Assembly: GCA_903813345.2 (NCBI GenBank)
Contig: CAIIXF020000007.1
Coordinates: 33,052,538 to 33,116,537, forward strand
DNA: 64,000 nt
Direction of reading: 5' to 3'
Source of the DNA: Owenia fusiformis
Taxonomy: Eukaryota > Annelida > Polychaeta > Sabellida > Oweniidae
Shown: positions 10,979 through 23,269 of the stretch, in pieces
Position numbering within the stretch: the stretch's first letter is position 1
Layout: each line of letters opens with the position of its first letter
The notes under the pieces: model-generated
Database searches by the model: none
Seen by the model: only the letters and a program-made list of their open reading frames with translations
Told to the model about the DNA's origin: nothing
Position numbers and translations under genes: made by a program

Positions 10979-11218
10979 TTTTTGAATACTTTTTATAAAC
11001 TTAGGGTCTTCATCAAACAAGGAATTATACTTTCAGAAGCCTGGCCCACGTTCTTTGAAATCTTTGGGAGTGTAACTCAGGACAACTGCATGGTGGTCGG
11101 GTGAAGGTCCCCATATTATATCTGTGTTGAGCAGGTCTATTAAAGTGGAACTTACGAGCCAAAAATCTAAACGACATTGTACTTTATAAGCCTTTTCTCT
11201 CCAGGTGAATTTTTTCTC
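10978..11218 (-). pseudogene. LINE endonuclease domain, C-terminal remnant
   Basis: The minus strand reads TWREKAYKVQCRLDFWLVSS, then a segment ending PSPDHHAVVLSY and RGPGF, then a stop where the family has Trp, then KYNSLFDEDPKFIKSI. This is the end of the apurinic-type endonuclease of L1/Tx1 LINEs; the SDH catalytic triad position is PDH here. It precedes, in order, the linker at 8505-8125, separated only by the family C element. Upstream (11219-12290) no further endonuclease sequence could be recognised; that stretch holds no gene I can support. Confidence 0.7.
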
Positions 11219-12290
11219 TATGAGAAATCAAGTTTGACTATGAGAAAAAAATAAATCTGGTAAAATAAAGTTAAAAGATCCAAACATAACAGCACAAAAA
11301 TCATGTCAATGATCACTATTTCACATCAAATCAATGTAGGATGTGAGGTTTAACATTTTTCATTGTTATTTGATACTCTCATAAGCTGGGCTTTTAATAG
11401 CAGGGGGCAAGTGTCCGAAATCGCCGTTTGTTTTCGATAATTTGCCGTTTGTCAGAAGCCAAATATTGTCTAAAGTTTTGGAGGGAAATTAAAAGTCTTC
11501 TGTAGACTATCCTTGATCTTATTTAGCAATCGTATTTTGCACTTCCTTGTTTATAATTTGTACCTCCATTTCCTCATTACAGTAGTAAACCTCATGTGAT
11601 CTATGAATGTTATACCGGTTTGGGCTATGCATTTTAGACCACTATCAGATCACTATCATATCACTATCACTATCTTAATTCAAATTCAAACTTTTGGTAT
11701 AATTAGAGTTGGTTATTTTCCATGGAATATGCAGTTACATGTATGATTGATACAACTCTGTATACTTTTATAGTATTAGAAAGTATAGTATGATTGACTG
11801 TTTTGGATACATTGTCTTTGGAATATAATGCACATCAGAATTATATATTATTTTTGGCCTTTGGCCCTTGTTCATTTGTTCACTTTCAGTCCATGGACTA
11901 TTTTTCATCTGCCTCTTGTACAAAATGTTACTGAAACCACTGACAAGTAAAGCTTGTAAAGAAACCAGGTTTTAAACTCCAATTTCGACTAGACAAAAAA
12001 TATGAAAAGAAAGAGACGACTTGTCAGAAACAATTACATGAAATTGTGAATTGAAAAAACTATTATTGTGGGTTTTATTTTTTGAGAGTTCATCATTAAA
12101 CACTTCAGTGTATTAATTTTAAAAGGTAATACTTCTCAGTTCAACTTAGGAAAATAAAAACTGATTGAAAAATTCACGAAAACATAGACCGGAAGTTGCC
12201 AACGTAATTGAGCAGAATTGGAGATGGGCTTTCTTTTTAATTTTGAAATCAAATATTGCTGTTAACATCAAAATTCATCCTATACAGGGT

Positions 12291-12975
12291 GTCTCAAAAA
12301 ATGTACCCAAAAGTATATCAAGAGCACAGATAAACCAATCAATATTTTCAGACAGTTTTTGCATGGTCATGTAGCCAAAACATGAAAGTTTTCTCCCCAA
12401 TACACCATTTTTATTTCAGTCTTGTCTTTTTGATGCTTTAACCCTTTACCTTTTACACCACATAATCGATGTTACCTCATATTTCGATGACAGCCTATAT
12501 CCTTACTGCTACATTGTTCATCACATTTGATAATAATTCTGGTGGAATGTTTGGATTTCTCTTTGGAGGTAGCCCTTAAGTTGGTCTCGGTCTTTTTGCT
12601 TGGAATGAGCATTAAAACATACCTTCAAATAGCCACAGAGAAAGATGTTTGAGGATGACGATGGCAGAACAAACACAGATAATCAGGTCAATTATCAGCA
12701 AATGATTCAGGAGTTACCTTCCAGAGTTAGGCAGGCTAGCCAATGCAGTGTCTTGAACCTCTGATCTCTCTGTATAAGGGGGCTATAAGACATTGTGAGG
12801 GCCGCCCTATTCACCATATTTGAAGGCCCATACTTTTTTCTCTGAGGCTATTTGAAGGACAATTTTTATGCTAAACCCAAGCTAAGAGACCTAGAACAAC
12901 TTAAGACCAGCATCCGAACAGAAATCAAAACATTCCACCAGAAATATCTTTTGTCCTGTTATAATACTTGGATAT
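12291..12975 (+). mobile_element. Decayed mariner-like element
   Basis: Starts with 'tacagggtgtctcaaaaaatgtac', a terminal sequence common in mariner-like elements. Near 12795 the plus strand encodes the end of the transposase, RPPYSPYLKA, then after a stop and frame change KLRDLEQLKTSIRTEIK; this corresponds to the PP.SPDL.P.DFFLWG...L..LK..I..EI region of mariner-type transposases. Stops and a frameshift make it inactive. No right terminus was found. Confidence 0.5.
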
Positions 12976-14582
12976 AACCAGTCTTACTTCCTACAAAACT
13001 CTGTGTTGATAGGTCTGATGGTTTCGGAGTTATGGCCCAATTATATATGCTGAAAACTGTAAATTTCAGCGTTATGTTGTTGCACTAACTTTTTCCTTAA
13101 TCATAACGTAACAATATCTTTATTATTCAATTTTCATATGTGGAACTGTTTAGTGCTGTTGAAAAGTGTATTTAATTTCCTGCATTTTACAATTTATTTG
13201 ATAGAAATCTGATCATTAGATCAATTTCAGTGGCCTTTCCAAAAATGTCTTCTTCGTTATGGAAAATGCCATTTTATCTATTGTACAAATTTCACAAGGT
13301 AGAAAAGAAAATGTAATGGTCAGATAAAAGCTGGTAAAAGTGTAAAATTTTCTGTAGTGTCCGTAGCCCCCTTGCTTTAAAAGGTTTGAATGGGAGTATC
13401 AAACAATGGTTCTCTATTTTAATTGCTCTCATCTTGGGCTACACTTATGCAAAAATAAAAACAGTTTTCTTGCAATCTTTCTCATTTTACATGGTGAGAA
13501 ACATGAAATGTAGTGTCCGTTACCCTGTAGTGTCTGTAGCTAAGCCTAGTTGAACTAAACCACACATTATCTACAAGTAAGTCCCCGATCTGATTTCCAA
13601 AAGGGCTCTAGAAAAGGGGTTTTGTTGTCCGGTACTTTCCCACATAAAATGATTGTACCGTTTGAAAGAACAGACTTCCCTCTTAAAGAAAACACCTCTT
13701 CTATTGATGTAAACAGGGGCAAAAGGCACCAAAACGGGGTTGGACAAGGTGGCATTCTGAAGTCTCACTTTCGTGTCATCACGATTCCAGGTAAACCATA
13801 AGACGGATTTACTTCAAATTTTCACACATGTTACATGGTAAGAAGTTCTAGAGCTGATTAACTTTGCGGCGGCCATCTTGCATTCTGGCGGCCATCTTGG
13901 AATTTTTTTCAGATAAATATTGTCATTGCGATTCCACAAAAACCACATAACAGATGTACTTCAAATGTTCACACATGTAACATGGTAAAAAATTCTAGAC
14001 CTCATTATTTTTTCGGTGGCCATCTTGCATTCTGGCAGCCATCTTGGAAGTTTAAAGATAAATCTTGTCATCACGATTTCAGGAAAACCAAACAGATTTA
14101 CTTCAAATTTTCACACATATTACATGGTAAGAAGTTCTAGAGCTAATTAACCTTTCGGTTGCCATCTTGCATTCTGGCGGCCATCTTGGAAGTTTTTTGG
14201 ATAAATCTTGTCATTGTGATTCCAGGAAAACTACTTATACTGATTTTCTTGAAACTTTTACACATGTTACAAGGAAGGTTACATGCTACCTTTTATATTG
14301 ATATAAACAGGGGCAAAAGGCAGTAAAGTGGGGTTACACAAGGTGGTATTCTAAGGAGAATGTTATCTATTTTTCTGTATTTTAAACCACATAATTTGAC
14401 ATAAATGCATATTTGGTGCATGATATCATGTTTTATATTGATAGAAACATGGGCAAGAGGCGCTGCAATGGGGTAGCACATGGTGATATTCTAAAATACA
14501 TATTTTTACTCTGTTTCTGTACTTTATACCACTTAAATGCATTTTGTGTATGACATCGATTGATTTTTAGAATAAATAACTA

Positions 14583-16230
14583 CACTGTTGCTCATAAATA
14601 TGGAATATTAGATTTGGCAGCTCAGAATTCAAATTTTGGAGTAAGAGAATATTTATTTGGAGTCGGTTCAGACATTTATTTTCTAGGCAAATTATAACCA
14701 CATATTTCATCTACAAATCAACATTTTTTAGAGAAAAAATATTCACATTTAAATTTAGAAAATTGCTTTTATTTAAACAGGGGTAAGCTGAGAATTTTTG
14801 CATTTTCAAAACACCCCGATCCAAATCGTCATGTAAAACAGATCAAACAAAATAAACATCTGGTCATGAAGATTGAAGTGTCCTCTATCCAATTATAGCA
14901 CTTATATGCGGTATGTCCTCTTTGTGCTGCAATCAGAGCATCAACCCTACGGGTCCAGCAGTGAATGAAACATCTGACCTTTCTAAGTGAAATAAGGCCC
15001 CATTCCTCAATTTGAGCAGTACGTAACGTGTCTAAATTTTGAGGTTGAGGTCCAAGTCACGCATCTCATTACCAAGGTCGTCCCACATTTGCTCTGCATT
15101 AGCCTGATTGGCTGACTTTTGTGCCTATGGTAGCTGGTCCACATTGCCTGCCCTGATGTAATCCAACACGATGCAACTAGCATATGCAACAGCATGATCA
15201 TTCTGCAGTTGAATGTTGCCCCAAAACACTCTGTTCACATATGGTACTTGATGGACGTCCAAAAGGTCAATTTACTCTGAAATTATGCTTGGGAATCACC
15301 AAGGGGGTGCAACTTCTGTAGTACTGCTCCAAATAACCTCTGTAATACTGCTCCAAACATAAATAGGGTCACCTTCGTGGACTGCCACATCAGTAAGTGT
15401 CCTTATTGTCTCTTTCCTCTGGTCTACGACAGAAACGATAACACTTATCAACTTTGTGGAGGACACATCTTATTTCTTCACATGCTGTCATATGACACAA
15501 AAGATTAGGTGCAACGTTTTCGTGCTTTCCTGCCCATTGAAGGCACATTTCTTTGTTATGATCAGTCAGCTGTGGTTTCTTTAAAGGTCTCATGGCCTTG
15601 CAACCGTTCTAAAGAAATCACTGGTTGTCTATAGCTCTGGAACACAGGTTTTGAGGTGAGACAGCCATTCATCTCGTAGACTACTGGTTGACTTAAAGCG
15701 ATTTTGATGACATTAATGCAGCAGGTGGTGGTCTTTTCCTACATTATTCTCCCTAGGGTTACTATTGCTGTGACCTGGAGTCATATTCCAATGCCTTTGG
15801 TACCACTGCAGAATTTTAGAGACTGTTCCTGACACACTCCTAGGGTCCTGGCAATGGCAGTTTGTTTCATGCCAGGGAGCGTCATACCTATGACCTGCCA
15901 TGCTCTTTTTCGCTTATTATGCCCCATGCATGCCTTCTAAAAACTCTTCCAACTCTAAATTAAAGTTTTATAAAATGTGCACAATGGTTACAACTAAGAT
16001 TTGGACACCTCTTTCAAGTTACCAATATCACGAGGTCATGGGGTCACCTGAGTGAATACAAGTTTAATTGACCATAAATATTTTAACTTTTCATACCAAT
16101 CAGTTTTATATGCAAAACTGATGAGGGAATGAGAACACATTACAAATTTTCATCAAAATGTTATCATTTTGTAGAAATTCCATCAAACAGTTCGTATCTA
16201 TAAAATATTCCATATTTATGAGCAACAGTG
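14583..16230 (-). mobile_element. Tc1-like transposon with perfect 27-bp inverted repeats and TA duplication
   Basis: The ends are a perfect 27-bp inverted repeat, 14583-14609 and 16204-16230, beginning CACTGTTGCTCATAAATATG. TA flanks both sides (14581-14582, 16231-16232). It is 1648 bp, the usual size for Tc1/mariner elements, and carries the transposase remnant on the minus strand. It lies in the centre of the large fold-back element, so it is younger than that. Confidence 0.93.
15007..15927 (-). pseudogene. Tc1-like transposase, frameshifted
   Basis: About 920 nt, close to the family length of 330 to 350 codons. A start at 15927 gives MGHNKRKRAWQVIGMTLPGM, followed by a KQTAIARTLGV helix-turn-helix, the DNA-binding end of Tc1 transposases. 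Later pieces, in different frames, include KKPQLTDHNKEMCLQWA (15390-15593), a WGNIQLQNDHAV-type segment with the second catalytic Asp near 15215, and an NVDQLP/QMWDDLGNEMR-like end near 15100. At least two frame changes separate these. Dead but well preserved at its ends. Confidence 0.8.
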
Positions 16231-16939
16231 TACATTTCATCAAAAAGAAAAAAGATTATTGAAAATGTCAAACATTTCTTTGAAATCCATTATTGCACAG
16301 CGATTTTTGAGAGCGAAATGTATGCTAAATTGGCCTTGATCTGAGTATATAACGGAATTAAAGCTCATTTAAACGGAAATGTAAATGTGTGGAAACCCTT
16401 TCACTGTGCATCATGTCAACGAAATGTTCTTCATGCAGTTGAATTATCTTCTGGACAGGTGATCACACAGAAGGAGAGATGTTGCGAGTTCGAGACACAC
16501 GTGCTCTTTGCGTTTAATAATCAACAAAAATCACTTAAACCTGCACTAAAACAGTGTGTCAGATCGATAGAAGTATAGGGTTTGGAAACTAATTGTACCA
16601 ACAAAAAGAACTTAAAAAACACTGCTACAATATCAACATAAGCTTTCAATAGTAGTGACGATGCAGAAACATGCAAAATGTCACCACACCTTGTTAAGTA
16701 TACAGTACACATTAACTACTGAACAGTGTCAAGATAAACGTTCGAAGCTATTACAATATGTCACCCAATCACTAGTGGTGGTGACATAAAAATAATGTAT
16801 AGAAAAATCTTGAACCAAAATAAACTTTGTGATAGAAGAACTGATTGTTTACTCTATTTTATCGAAAAGCAAAAATGATTTCATGTTATATAAAATCAAA
16901 TAAATTAATTATATTTTTTTCGTTGTGTTAGTTACACCA

Positions 16940-17063
16940 GTAATAATAAACCTGTTTATAAAGTGGTGTTAACTATACTATATAATTTAACAGTCATAAA
17001 AGTAATAATAAACCTGTTTATAAAGTGGTCTTAACAAGACTATAGAATTTAACAGTCATAAAA
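16940..17063 (+). repeat. 62-bp direct duplication
   Basis: The run 'gtaataataaacctgttta' begins at 16940 and again at 17002, each followed by 'taaagtggt', 'aacagtcataaaa'. Two copies, about 90 percent alike by eye. It lies in the central part of the fold-back element. The rest of 16233-16939 holds no gene I can support. Confidence 0.7.
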
Positions 17064-18890
17064 CCTAAAAAAATATACCAGGAAGGGACCATTGTGAATG
17101 TAAATGTATAAAGTGTGAAAATTTGAAGCAAATCTGTAAAGTGGTTTTTCTGGAATCATGATGACAAGATTTATCTACAAACTTCCAAGATGGCCGCCAG
17201 AATGCAAGATGGCTATCGGAAAGTTAATCAGCTCTATAACTTCTTACCATGTAACATGTGTGAAAATTTGAAGTAAAACTGTTACGTGGTTTTCATGGAA
17301 TTGTGATGACAAGATTTATCTAAAAACTTCCAAGATGGCCGACGGAATGCAACATGGCCATCGAAAAGTTAGTCAGCTCTAGAACTTCATACCATGTAAC
17401 ATATGTGAAAATTCGAAGTACAACTGTGAAGTGGTTTTTCTGGAATCGTGATTACAAGATTTGTCTATAAACCTTCCAAAATGGCTGCCAGAATGCAAGA
17501 TGGCCACTGAAAAGTTAATCAGCTCTAGAACTTCATACCATGTAACATGTGTGAAAATTTGAAGTTAATCTGTTAGGTTGTTTTCCTGGAATCACGATGA
17601 CAAGATTTATCCCAAAATATCCAAGATGGCCGCCAGAATGCAAGATGGCTGCCGAAAAGTTATTCACCTCTATATTTTCTTACCATGTAACATGTATGGA
17701 AATTTGAAGTAAATCCGTTTGGATTTCCTGAAATCGTGATGACAAGATTTATCTTAAAACTTCCAAGATGGCTGCCAGAATGCAAGATGGCCACCGAAAA
17801 AATAATGAGTCTAGGACTTTTTACCATGTAACATGTGTGATCATTTGAAGTACATCTGTTATGTGGTTTTTGTGGAATCGCGATGACAATATTTATCTGA
17901 AAAAAATTCCAAGATGGCCGCCAGAATGCAAGATGGCCGCCGCAAAGTTAATCAGCTCTAGAACTTCTTACCATGTAACATGTGTGAAAATTTGAGGTAA
18001 ATCCGTCGGATGGTTTACCTGGAATCGTGATGACAAGAAAGTGAGACTTCAGAATGCCACCTTGTCTAACCCCGTTTTGGTGCCTTTCGCCCCTGTTTAC
18101 ATCAATAGAAGAGGTGTTTTCTTTAAGAGGGAAGTCTGTTCTTTCAAATGGTACAATCATTTTATGTGGGAAAGTACCGGACAACAAAACTTTTTTTCAG
18201 AGGGTCCAGATCAGGGACTAAAGTGTTTGCCTGTTTGTTACATGTTTCTGTTATTAGCATACATAAGAGGTCTGAAATAAGTGTTTTAAAAGTGTTTTGT
18301 GTTGTTTTGTCGTGAGCTCTTTCTTCAAAGGACATTTTGTCAGATGGAAGGATAAATTGGTTTTCTGAAAATTTGGCACTTTTTATGTTTTTGTTTCTAA
18401 TATGTGATGATGGCATCATGTCTGAAAATAAGTTATTGATGACATTTGTTCATTAATCTCCTTATATGGCAGTGTAGGAGTATATTTTCTAAAAAGGGCT
18501 ACAGACACTACGCAACACATTTGCGCACAATAGCTTGAAACAGCCGAATGTGATTAACAATGTAGTAGTAAGGATGCAGACTGTCATTGAAATATGAGGT
18601 AACATTGAATATGTGGTGTAAAAGGTAACAGGTTGAAGTATCAAAAAGGCAAAACTGAATCGAAAACTGTGTATAGGGGAAAAAACTGTGGGGCATATTT
18701 TACCATCTTTCTTGGGTTACAATATGATGGCTATCTTCATCAACTATGTCAGTGGGTCAATTGATATTTTTCTTTTCAATATGATCACTTAACCAAATAT
18801 ATACTTTAAAAAGTTTTAGTTTTATTTCATCAATTACACATAAAGCTACATATTGAGATGAACAGAGCGCCAACCATTAGTTTTGTTTAA

Positions 18891-19292
18891 AGGGGCAATG
18901 GACCAATCAACATACTTTTTAAAAAATGTTGACTTAATTTTCACCCAAAATGCAACCTTTTATTATATTGTTGAATGCATAATCAGAATGTGTTTTGAGA
19001 CATGTTCGATTTCCTAAAAGAAAAAGTCGATTGCTCTAGGGACTTTAAAGATACTGAATTTGGATGACCATAATATACTGAAACCAATGGATGGCATGAG
19101 ATTTTTCAATGGAGAAATAACATGGGGAACACTAATCTTATAGCAATTAAGTTTTTCTTTCAAGAACTATTTGATACATCAAAATAAAGAATAGTTATGC
19201 ATTAAACATTGTTAAAATGATTGCATTTTTGGTGAAAATGAGGTCAACATCTTTAAAAAAGTGTGTTGATGGGTTGATTGCTAGTTAAATAT
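18891..19292. mobile_element. Palindromic MITE-like element
   Basis: The left half (18891-19035) pairs with the right half (19150-19292): 'ccaatcaacatactttttaaaaaatgttgac' against 'gtcaacatctttaaaaaagtgtgttgatgggttgatt', 'ttttcacccaaaatgcaacc' against 'gattgcatttttggtgaaaa', and 'ttgttgaatgcataa' against 'ttatgcattaaacattg'. Arms are about 150 bp with mismatches. No gene. The flanks 18240-18890 and 19293-19792 show nothing I can name. Confidence 0.6.
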
Positions 19293-19792
19293 TTCCAAGT
19301 CCGTTTGACTTTATTATTATTGTATATAATTTTTTTTGAGATAGTGAATGGATCTTAAAGACCTGTCTTCATGGTCAGAAAATAGTCTTAATCCAAGATA
19401 TAATTGTCTGAAATTGTTTGCAATAATCTATGTGAATTTAACCTTTCATGACCATGTGCTATTTTCAAATAAACATAAATCATTCCACACATCATCTATA
19501 TCTTTCATTCTTGCACAAAAGGTTTGATAAAATTCATCATAAACGAGCTAAGCAAAATGAAGCTTTGATGCAATGGACAGTTTTCTAAAACCAATAATCC
19601 AGACAATTGAGGCCAGTTTGAAAAGAAAAAAGATAATGAGACAGTGAATGAGGATAGTAAGTAAAACATATTTTGCGAAGGTCATACTGGGTAACCCTAA
19701 ATGATGAAAAATATGTTTTGCATGATTTATTTATATCCCAAGAATTAGATGGCCAGACCAAAGCAAACATATTTGAGATTGTATTAATTATT

Positions 19793-21070
19793 ATCCCATC
19801 GAACGAAGTTCGGAGGGATATAGGGAACGCCTCCGTCCGTCTGTCCGTACGTACGTCCGTCCGTACGTACGTCCGTCCGTCCGTCTGTCCGTCCGGGCAA
19901 TAACTCAAATACCATTGGCCCGATTTTGTTCATATTTTGTACACATATACCCTATGGGGGTAGAAGTTCTGCTCGAAAGCCGATTTTCAAAATGGCCGCT
20001 CAATTCAAAATGGCGGCCATTTTAGTGCCGATTATACAGTAATTTAGGTGCAATATGTAAAACTGTAATAGCAATATGTTTTAAATGTAAAAAAATTATG
20101 AAGGACATTAATAAAGCTATAAATGTAGACATTAAAGAATCACATGGCAGCCATCTTGATAAATGGTGGCCTTTACTCGTTATTTTACGATTTTTGCTAT
20201 AACTCGAAAAGTAGTGGAGCGATTTTGTTCATATTTGGTATGTGAATACTATAAGCATTGCACACTGCCTAAACACACTTTTGGTAGAAGGCGGCCATTT
20301 TTCAAAATGGCCGCCATTTTAACGTATATTACTATAACTCGAAAAGTAGTGGAGCGATTTTGTTCATATTTGGTATGTGAATACTATAAGCATGGCACAC
20401 CGTCCTATGACACTTTTGGTAGAATGCGGCCATTTTGAAAAAAAATTTGAAAAATGGCCGCCATTTTAACGTATTTTATAACTCGAAAAGTAGTGAAGCG
20501 ATTTTGTTCATATTTGGTATGTTTCATATTTCATATGTAAATACTATAAGCATGGCACACTTTGGGTAGTAGGTGGCCATTTTGAAAAATGGTCACCATT
20601 TTTATGTTTTTTACTATAACTTGAAAAGTAGTGAAGCGATTTGGTCATATTTGATATGTGAATACTCATGAGCCTTGCACACTGTCTCATGACACTTCAG
20701 ATAGTAGGCAGCCATTTTATAAAAATGGCTGTCATTTTTACATTTTTTACTATAACTCGAAAAGTAGTGGAGCAATTTTGTTCATATTTGATATGTGAAT
20801 ACTTTAAGCATGGCTTGAAAAATGGCCACCATTTTTATGTGTGTTATTTTACAAGTACATGTATGCGATTTTTCAAAGATTTTATAGGTGGCTACTTAAA
20901 AGCATATTATTTCTTCTGATGACAACTTAGCTAGTGAGCAACCATTTTGAAAATGGTGGCCTTTCTGGTGTGTTGTTTTATGATGTTTGCTATATATTTC
21001 GTTTGTAAAAATGCCAGCCATTTCTGTTCGATGGGATTCGCTACGCTTTTGCGTTGCTGTTGTTCTGGTT
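19793..21070 (+). mobile_element. Family A repeat element (complete)
   Basis: Head ATCCCATCGAACGAAGTTCG with GAGGGAT, microsatellite of TCCG mixed with TACG (19833-19893), five body units with 'ataactcgaaaagtagtggagcgattttg' and CCATTTTGAAAAATGG-type palindromes, and the terminus GTTCGATGGGATTCGC ... CTGG-TT. It is very close to the copy at 5510-6889 in unit order, including the TATTTCGTTTGTAAAAATGCCAGCC run before the end. The flanks share ATT before the head. Reading frames here (19585-20919) are repeat translations. Confidence 0.85.
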
Positions 21071-21094
21071 ATTTTAACGAAATAAATTACCACT

Positions 21095-21180
21095 TCATTA
21101 TTCAACCGAAGAAGATCGAGGAGAATATAGAAAAGCCTTTCGTCCACCTGTCCATTTGTTCATTTGAACAATTACTCTAG
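21095..21180 (+). repeat. Diverged family A head
   Basis: 'attattcaaccgaagaagatcgaggagaatatagaaaagcc' then 'ttcgtccacctgtccatttg' matches the family A head plus microsatellite start, but is much diverged and followed by no body. The stretch 21181-22974 holds no gene I can support. Confidence 0.4.
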
Positions 21181-22390
21181 TAATGTCATCAATACCATGG
21201 CTATCAACATTTCATCCAGTGGCCTAAACTTCAAACATCTTAAATTGACACACCAAAGAGACAAAGAAAGGAAACTTCTACTTTTATTGGGGGAAAAGAT
21301 CAAAAAGGTAGTTTTCGAGGGACACATTAAATTCCAGCAAATCAGAACATAGTATTTCAAATAATTCTTAAAATAACAACATATTGCATGGCTATTTTTA
21401 GATTCAGTGAAATGATTATCCTCATCAAGTATGAGTTGGCAGTTGAGGGAAAACATATAAATACAGGTAGTATCATAAGGAATAGCAAGACAGGTGCTTA
21501 TGCATTTAACTTACAAAACCCTTGTAAAAACATTCCTTGTGAAAAGTATAAGTAACATTGCAATGCTTTAATTTGATTAAAATTATTGTGATATTTTACC
21601 CACTTCATAAAATGTATTTTGTCATTGTTGATTGAAGAATGAAATAAATTATTACACGATCAATAATAAAGGAATATGTCAAGTGTTTATCATATAAGCC
21701 ATATACAATATAGAAATAATTTTCCATTTAAAAATTAAACCAGTACCAAAAGTATGGTTCCCCTGTAATATAAAATGTCATGTGAAAAATGAAAGTCACC
21801 CCCTTTAATCTATTTCCACAGAGTTTTTGTGAATATTTTACATTTTTCTATATTTTGCGTAAACGGGATGGTAAATTTTTTTTTTCTTGTCAAAATATTC
21901 ATATAATCATTACAAATCAATTCTGTGAATTTCATGAAAACCGCACCACTACATTAAGAAATAATCAAGATTAAGTCATTTTTCTCATTGGGCTCCATTA
22001 TAAAAATTTAATTTTCAAACTTAACATTTTAAAATTCTACGTGGTGAATAATGGGTTGTTAGTTAATGCATGGGCATTATTGAAAGCCCATGGTTAATGC
22101 TATGGCATTAAAAATTCAAAGCAAAAAGGAATAAAGAAAAATTGCCAAAGGCAAGTTATTTACATAAGTCTTTAAATACCTAATAAGTAAGTAATAAATT
22201 AAACTCAAGAATATGTTATAATTAGCATAATAGAATACATATCTTGACATTCTTTGAAACAGGGATTATTCTACTAGAACTGTACTGACCAAATAAATGG
22301 ATGATCAATTTTTCTGACCAGATTCTCTTGCTAATGCAACTACCTTTGTGATATTAGAGAGGTTAAGCTACATGTAACTGAACAAAAGTT

Positions 22391-22590
22391 GAACTTCAAT
22401 GTGCGCGCAGATAAATGGCGTCAGATTTGTTTATTTTCTGTGGGCCAGAGTGAAGTTTACAGGTTTTTACATGAGATTATCATATTGGTCCAATTTACAG
22501 ACGCGTATGCAACAAAGCATGAATGTGAACTTCTATGCGCGCGCAGGAAAATGACGTCAGATTAGTCTACTTTCTACAGGTAAGTTACAG
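22391..22590 (+). repeat. Two GCGCGC-containing blocks, diverged direct repeat
   Basis: 'gaacttcaatgtgcgcgcag' at 22391 and 'gaacttctatgcgcgcgcag' at 22527, each followed by 'ataaatggcgtcagatttg' or 'gaaaatgacgtcagatta' and 'tttctg/ctac'. The second carries TGACGTCA, a CREB/ATF-type site. It is unclear if these belong to a promoter or a repeat. They lie 0.7 to 0.9 kb before the first visible NAXE exon. Confidence 0.4.
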
Positions 22591-22973
22591 GTGTAGATGA
22601 GCGATTAGAAGTCGCTCATTACATGATTGATTTTAGCTATGTTCTAGGATTGGCCCAGGAGCCCATATTTGATACAGATAATCTTGCTTGTTATATTGGT
22701 AAACCCCAATACTTAATTGGAAATAAGAATACATTTTAATAGGTAAATGACAACTTGAAATGTGATCGTTTTGTTTCATTCCGTACAATAAATGTATACT
22801 AAACGAAATGAAATGACAACTAGGGCCTACTATTGCCTTATCACTACATTTGATTTGCGAACGAGGCATTTTCTTTGTATTACGTCGGCCCTTGATATGA
22901 GCAAAAAGTGATACTTAAGTAATTGTATTGTGGTTGAAGATGAAATAAAGCAAAAATAAAAACAAAATTGTAT

Positions 22974-23047
22974 TCAAGCGACTAGATTTGAACCCAGGCC
23001 TTATGGACATGAGTCCTAAGTGCTAACCATTACACCATAGAGTCATG
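22974..23047 (-). tRNA. tRNA-like sequence, probably a pseudogene or SINE head
   Basis: The minus strand reads TGGTGTAATGGTTAGCAC (a good internal A box), a 'ggactcatgtcc' anticodon-arm region, then GGGTTCAAATC (B box). The layout matches tRNA-Gln/Glu-like genes, but the anticodon stem is imperfect and the acceptor ends (GACTCTA against TCGCTTG) do not pair, so a working tRNA is unlikely. It may be the head of a tRNA-derived SINE running left; no tail was identified. Confidence 0.5.
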
Positions 23048-23269
23048 AGCCTTCGTCATAGTCACCACATAAATATAGCTCCACGTCAACTGACATGGTT
23101 TCAGACGTGTAGCTAACAGAGAATTTTCTTAAACATGTACTTGAGCATGGACTAACGCGTTCAGGTTCATGGTTTGCATTTGAGCGTGTAGCTTAACCTC
23201 TCTATTGCCTGTCCCACCCTGTGAGTATACTTACTGTGTGTTTGACCACCTTGTTTTTATATATTTCAG

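Larger units (their letters stand above)
2535..11220 (-). mobile_element. L1/Tx1-like LINE, decayed and split by nested elements
   Basis: Reading right to left, pieces of one LINE ORF2 follow in the expected order: the end of the endonuclease (11218-10978), a lysine/glutamate-rich linker (8505-8125), reverse transcriptase (8124-6890), the post-RT region (5509-4815) and a further C-terminal segment (2704-2535). The gaps are filled by repeats of family C (8480-10978), family A (5510-6889) and family B (2705-4814). Removing the A and B insertions brings the coding frame back into register. Stops and frameshifts show the element is dead. No ORF1 or poly-A tail was seen; the 3' end is lost at the family A copy ending near 2534. 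Confidence 0.75.
13578..18222. mobile_element. Large fold-back element with long inverted arms
   Basis: The left arm (about 13578-14280) is the reverse complement of the right arm (about 17090-18222). The outer ends match at AGTCCC.GATCTG, then through GTTTTGTTGTCCGGTACTTT and GAAGTGAGACTTC-type sequence. Each arm also contains 130- to 140-bp units with 'gccatcttgcattctggcggccatcttgg' and 'cacatgttacatggtaagaagttctagag': three or so on the left, six or seven on the right. The matching frames at 13571-13768 (-) and 18041-18280 (+) exist only because the arms are inverted copies. The centre holds a Tc1-like element and unrecognised AT-rich sequence. No transposase specific to the fold-back was found. 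Confidence 0.7.

Noticed and set aside
13571-18280. Matching reading frames (MRLQNATLSNPVL...) at 13571-13768 and 18041-18280
   Set aside because: They are the two arms of an inverted repeat; conservation at protein level only reflects the duplicated DNA, and no extended ORF exists.
22909-22930. Possible donor of the missing first NAXE exon (TACTTAAGTAATT)
   Set aside because: The codon split would give Asn instead of the expected Ser, and no start or targeting peptide precedes it.
22974-23047. Functional tRNA gene
   Set aside because: A and B boxes are good, but acceptor stem does not pair and the anticodon arm is imperfect.
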